From Paraburkholderia sp. ZP32-5 (GTDB lineage: Bacteria > Pseudomonadota > Gammaproteobacteria > Burkholderiales > Burkholderiaceae): 64,000 nucleotides of DNA. Below are positions 61,116 through 64,000 of the stretch, in pieces. The number at the start of each line of letters is the position of its first letter. The stretch's first letter is position 1. Below the pieces are notes generated by a model. It was not told the DNA's origin, did no database searches, and was given only the letters and a program-made list of their open reading frames with translations. Made by a program: the position numbers and the translations under genes. The stretch is from the NCBI RefSeq assembly GCF_021390495.1, contig NZ_JAJEJP010000002.1, positions 930,001 through 994,000 on the forward strand, written 5' to 3'.

Positions 61116-61526
61116 ATGCAGGTTCAGGATGACGACAAGCCCTACGACGACATCAACATCACGCCGATGCTCGACCTGGCGTATGTGCTGCTGATCATTT
61201 TCATCATCATGACGACCGCGTCGGTTCAGGGCATCAAAGTGGACCTGCCGAAGGCGAGTTCGTCGGCGAGTCTGGCCAAGCCCAAGACGAAGGCGATCAC
61301 GGTGGCGGATTCGGGGCAGATCTATCTGGATGCCTATCCGGTTTCGATGGAAGAACTGGAGAGCCGTCTGCGCACTGAAAAAGCCAGTAATCCCGACTTC
61401 CCGATCGTGCTGAAGGGCGACTCGACCGTTGCCTATCAGCGGGTCATGGACGTACTCGATCTGTTGCGCCGCCTCGACCTGTCGCAGGTTGGACTCGTCA
61501 CGGGCAAGGCGAAGCAGGGCAGCTAG
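61116..61526 (+). CDS. exbD: ExbD/TolR-family biopolymer transport protein
   Basis: A 136-residue ExbD. The short cytoplasmic N-terminus has Asp-Asp-Ile-Asn-Ile-Thr-Pro-Met-Leu-Asp-Leu, where the final Asp is the proton-carrying residue at the start of the single transmembrane helix. A periplasmic domain follows, with Val-Asp-Leu-Pro and Lys-Gly-Asp-Ser-Thr-Val-Ala-Tyr. It lies 21 bases after the ExbB fusion with a GGAGG ribosome site and 9 bases before tonB. It couples proton flow to TonB movement. Confidence 0.92.
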   Translation: MQVQDDDKPYDDINITPMLDLAYVLLIIFIIMTTASVQGIKVDLPKASSSASLAKPKTKAITVADSGQIYLDAYPVSMEELESRLRTEKASNPDFPIVLKGDSTVAYQRVMDVLDLLRRLDLSQVGLVTGKAKQGS

Positions 61527-61535
61527 GGACGCGCA

Positions 61536-62234
61536 ATGGAAACGACCTATACCGGTGGTTCGCCGGACAAAGGCCCGGGCCGCTTCGTGAAGCCTGTGGT
61601 CATCGCGCTGGTGCTCGCGGGCCTCGCGTGGCTGATCTGGCATTTCGCGAGCGACACCGCGGGCGTCAAGCGCGTGTCGGCGCCGCAGGTGACGACGGTG
61701 ATCCCGCTGCCGCCACCACCGCCGCCGCCGCAACAGAAGCCGCCGCCCGAGAAGATCAAGGAAGAGGTGAAGACGCCGGTGGACCGGCCGACGCCGACAC
61801 CCAAGCCTGCTGAAGCGCCGAAGCCTACGGACAACGAGCCGAAGCAGATGACGATGAACGCGCCGGCGCAGGCGGGCACCGACAGCTTCAACATCGGCGC
61901 GGGCGATGGCTCGGGCATGGTCGGCAGCGGCGGTGGCGGACGTTTCGGCAACGCCAGCTACTCGCAATACATGGTGTACGTGCTGCAGCACGCGATCGAA
62001 CAGGACAAGGGCGTGCAGGACGCGGGCGGCGCGCGCTTCGCCGGCAACCTGAATCTGTGGATGGATGGCGCCGGGCACATCACCAAGGTGACGGTCGCGC
62101 AGTCGACCGGCGATCCGAAGATCGATGCGGCGGTGGTGGCCGCGGTGGAGTCGCTGGGCAAGGTGGACGAACCGCCGCCGCCCGGCACCGCGTATCCGGT
62201 CCTCGTGAAGTTGCTGGGCCACAAGCCGGTCTAG
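61536..62234 (+). CDS. tonB: TonB-family energy transducer
   Basis: A 232-residue TonB. One transmembrane helix (about 13-33) is followed by a Pro-rich stretch (about 52-110, with a run of seven Pro) and a Gly-rich linker. The C-terminal TonB domain (about 140-228) has Tyr-Ser-Gln-Tyr-Met and Gly-His-Ile-Thr-Lys-Val-Thr-Val. It presumably works with the ExbB fusion and ExbD just upstream. No TonB-dependent receptor gene is in the window. The target is therefore open: the TpsB pore, the porin downstream, or the STN/TonB-like protein at 48859. Confidence 0.9.
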   Translation: METTYTGGSPDKGPGRFVKPVVIALVLAGLAWLIWHFASDTAGVKRVSAPQVTTVIPLPPPPPPPQQKPPPEKIKEEVKTPVDRPTPTPKPAEAPKPTDNEPKQMTMNAPAQAGTDSFNIGAGDGSGMVGSGGGGRFGNASYSQYMVYVLQHAIEQDKGVQDAGGARFAGNLNLWMDGAGHITKVTVAQSTGDPKIDAAVVAAVESLGKVDEPPPPGTAYPVLVKLLGHKPV

Positions 62235-62322
62235 TCGGAAACAGAAAACAGTACGGAACACGGGGCGGGCGCGCCGGGCAAACGGCGGCAGCCAGCAAAC
62301 AGCAGATATGCGGAGATCGTTG

Positions 62323-64000
62323 ATGGTGCAGAAAATGAGAATTCGGGGTGAGGGTTGCAGCGCTGGGGCACTGTCGTTGCGGCGCTCGCGCATGAGCGCG
62401 GCGCTGTTCGCGCTGGGGATCACCTGTTCGGCGTTCGCGCACGCGCAGTCGCTGGAGACGCAGGCCGCCGATGCGTCGGCCAACGCCGCATCGACGCCGA
62501 CCGGCAGCACGGTGATCAACCTGATCAATCTGCTGGTCAAGCGTGGCGTGCTGACGAAGGAGAACGCCACCGAGCTGATCGCGCAGGCGCAGAGCGAGGC
62601 GGCCCAGGCGAGGACCAGCCGAGTGGCGACAGCGGGCGTGGCGGGGGCGGCAGGGGCAGCAGGAGCCGCGGTCGTGAACGCGCCGACGCAGCCAGGCGAC
62701 GTCGCGGTGCCGTACGTGCCGCAGGTCGTGCGCGACCAGATCCGCGACCAGGTCAAGCAGGAAGTGGTCGCGCAGGCGAAAGCCGAGAACTGGGCGCAGC
62801 CGAATACGTTTCCGGACTGGGTGTCGCGCATTCACCTGAACGGCGATCTGCGCGTGCGCGACCAGTACGACTTCTTCTCGTCACGCAACGCGACCGGACT
62901 GACGAACTTCGCCGCGGCCAATGCCGGCGGTGGCATCGACGTCAACCAGAACACCAATACGCGTCCATATCCGGTGCTGAACACTACGCAGGATCGCGAC
63001 AACCAGCTCAGCGTGCGCGCGCGTCTGGGCGTCACGGCCGATATCTCCAGCCAGCTGATCGCGGGCCTGCAGCTCGCGAGCGGCAACGACAACGGGCCGG
63101 TGTCGACGACCAGCCTGCTGGGCGGCGGCTTCGCGAAGAACAACATCTGGCTGAATCAGGCGTTCCTGAAATACGCGCCGTTGCCGTGGGTCAATATCAC
63201 GGCGGGCCGCTTCGACAATCCGTTCTTCTCGTCGGACCTCCTGTTCTCGAACGATCTGCAGTTCGACGGTATCGCGGCGAATTTCCGCCATCTTCTGCCG
63301 GGTCACAACGACGTGACGCTGTTCGGCACGATCGGCGCATTCCCGATCCAGTACGCGTCGGACGGCTTCCTGGGCCAGAATCCGGATAACCCCGGCGGCA
63401 CCACCAAGTGGATGGTCGGCGGCCAGGTGGGCGCCGAGTGGCAGGTCAACGACCAGAACAAACTCAAGGGCGCATTCGCGTACTACGACTTCATGAACCT
63501 GCGCGGCCAGTTGTCGTCGCCGTGCGCGATGTATCTGGGCGCAACGAGCTGCAGCACGGATAGCGACGCACCGGCGTTCATGCAGAAGGGCAACACGCTG
63601 ATCGCGCTGCGCAACATCGCGCAGAACCCGAATCTGGCGCCGGGACTGACGCCGGAGCAGCAGGTGTTCGGTCTCGCCTACAACTATCGTCTGTTCGACT
63701 CGAAGCTGCAGTGGGATACGAACGTCGCCGGCCGCATGAAGCTGCGTCTCGACGGCGAGTACGTGCGCAACCTCGCGTTCAACCAGAACAAGGCATTCGC
63801 GGCGGCGTCGACGCCGATCAACAACTACAACAACCCGAGCACCACGAACACGGTGACGGAAGCCAACTACAAGAGCGGCGGCGACGGTTTTATGTTCAAG
63901 GCGACGCTGGGCAGTCCGGAGACGGTCGAGCCGGGTCAGTGGAACTTCTCGGTGACCTACAAGTACCTGGAACCGGATGCAGTACTCGACGCGTTCACCG
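62323..64000 (+). CDS. Putative outer-membrane porin (3'-truncated by window)
   Basis: At least 559 residues in an open frame that runs off the window end. The ATG at 62323 leads to a long signal peptide ending Phe-Ala-His-Ala-Gln. Residues about 50-165 are helical and coiled-coil-like (Leu-Leu-Val-Lys-Arg-Gly-Val-Leu-Thr-Lys-Glu-Asn-Ala, then Val-Arg-Asp-Gln-Ile-Arg-Asp-Gln-Val-Lys). Beta-barrel sequence follows, starting Ile-His-Leu-Asn-Gly-Asp-Leu-Arg-Val-Arg, with Gly-Arg-Phe-Asp-Asn-Pro-Phe-Phe as in phosphate-selective-type putative porins. It is the fifth gene of the run starting with TpsB, 88 bases after tonB. The substrate is unknown; phosphate is possible from the locus theme. Confidence 0.82.
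   Translation, partial: MVQKMRIRGEGCSAGALSLRRSRMSAALFALGITCSAFAHAQSLETQAADASANAASTPTGSTVINLINLLVKRGVLTKENATELIAQAQSEAAQARTSRVATAGVAGAAGAAGAAVVNAPTQPGDVAVPYVPQVVRDQIRDQVKQEVVAQAKAENWAQPNTFPDWVSRIHLNGDLRVRDQYDFFSSRNATGLTNFAAANAGGGIDVNQNTNTRPYPVLNTTQDRDNQLSVRARLGVTADISSQLIAGLQLASGNDNGPVSTTSLLGGGFAKNNIWLNQAFLKYAPLPWVNITAGRFDNPFFSSDLLFSNDLQFDGIAANFRHLLPGHNDVTLFGTIGAFPIQYASDGFLGQNPDNPGGTTKWMVGGQVGAEWQVNDQNKLKGAFAYYDFMNLRGQLSSPCAMYLGATSCSTDSDAPAFMQKGNTLIALRNIAQNPNLAPGLTPEQQVFGLAYNYRLFDSKLQWDTNVAGRMKLRLDGEYVRNLAFNQNKAFAAASTPINNYNNPSTTNTVTEANYKSGGDGFMFKATLGSPETVEPGQWNFSVTYKYLEPDAVLDAFT

Overview
The window is GC-rich DNA from a beta-proteobacterium, most likely a Paraburkholderia or close Burkholderiales relative. 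This is judged from codon use, the Burkholderia-style inverted gspC inside a type II secretion cluster, and the gene families present. I see no rRNA, tRNA, CRISPR array or intact insertion sequence.

Bases 1-14638 are ordinary accessory chromosome. They hold the end of a GntR regulator, an MBL-fold hydrolase, a LysR regulator divergent from a CodA-like deaminase, a CynX-type MFS carrier, an ECF sigma factor with two small proteins, an ABC exporter, two orphan periplasmic binding proteins (SsuA-like and MetQ-like), a membrane GGDEF protein, a small SET-domain protein and a PLP-dependent sulfhydrylase/cystathionine synthase-like enzyme.

Bases 15208-64000 form one large surface-export and signalling locus. 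It contains: (i) a complete but scattered type II secretion system (gspIJ at 15208-16294, gspDEF-C-GHLM at 39858-48666, gspK at 54555-55556); (ii) three tandem TPR proteins with a heptosyltransferase-like C-terminal half; (iii) a 4199-residue filamentous-haemagglutinin-type TpsA protein and, 21 kb away, its TpsB-type outer-membrane pore; (iv) a tandem pair of secreted PstS-like proteins; (v) a cell-surface signalling module made of a barrel-less STN protein with a TonB-like C-terminus, an ECF sigma factor, a FecR anti-sigma factor and an extra stand-alone FecR N-domain; (vi) a DUF2341-LamG-ExbB fusion with ExbD, TonB and a porin; and (vii) a protein that looks like a dead IS4-type transposase fused to a Phd/YefM antitoxin domain. 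From memory, the gene set matches the Pseudomonas aeruginosa PUMA3 region (VreA/VreI/VreR, Hxc T2SS, PdtA/PdtB, PhdA, ExbB2/ExbD2), which responds to phosphate starvation. Here it is rearranged and enlarged.

Two sets of shared DNA signals tie the parts together. A promoter-like pair, TGCGGGTT-N14-CGWCCTT, occurs three times with identical spacing (51186, 51608, 57230): before the stand-alone FecR domain, inside the signalling region, and before the TpsB/ExbB/ExbD/TonB/porin run. I infer it is the target of the local ECF sigma factor. A second motif, with core GTCCGTA(A/C)C, lies before the TPR operon, the giant TpsA gene, the PstS-like genes and gspD. At the TpsA and gspD promoters it forms inverted repeats whose arms are the same distance apart. 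The likely picture is one regulon that makes, possibly glycosylates, exports and energises a giant surface protein and T2SS substrates in response to an envelope signal.
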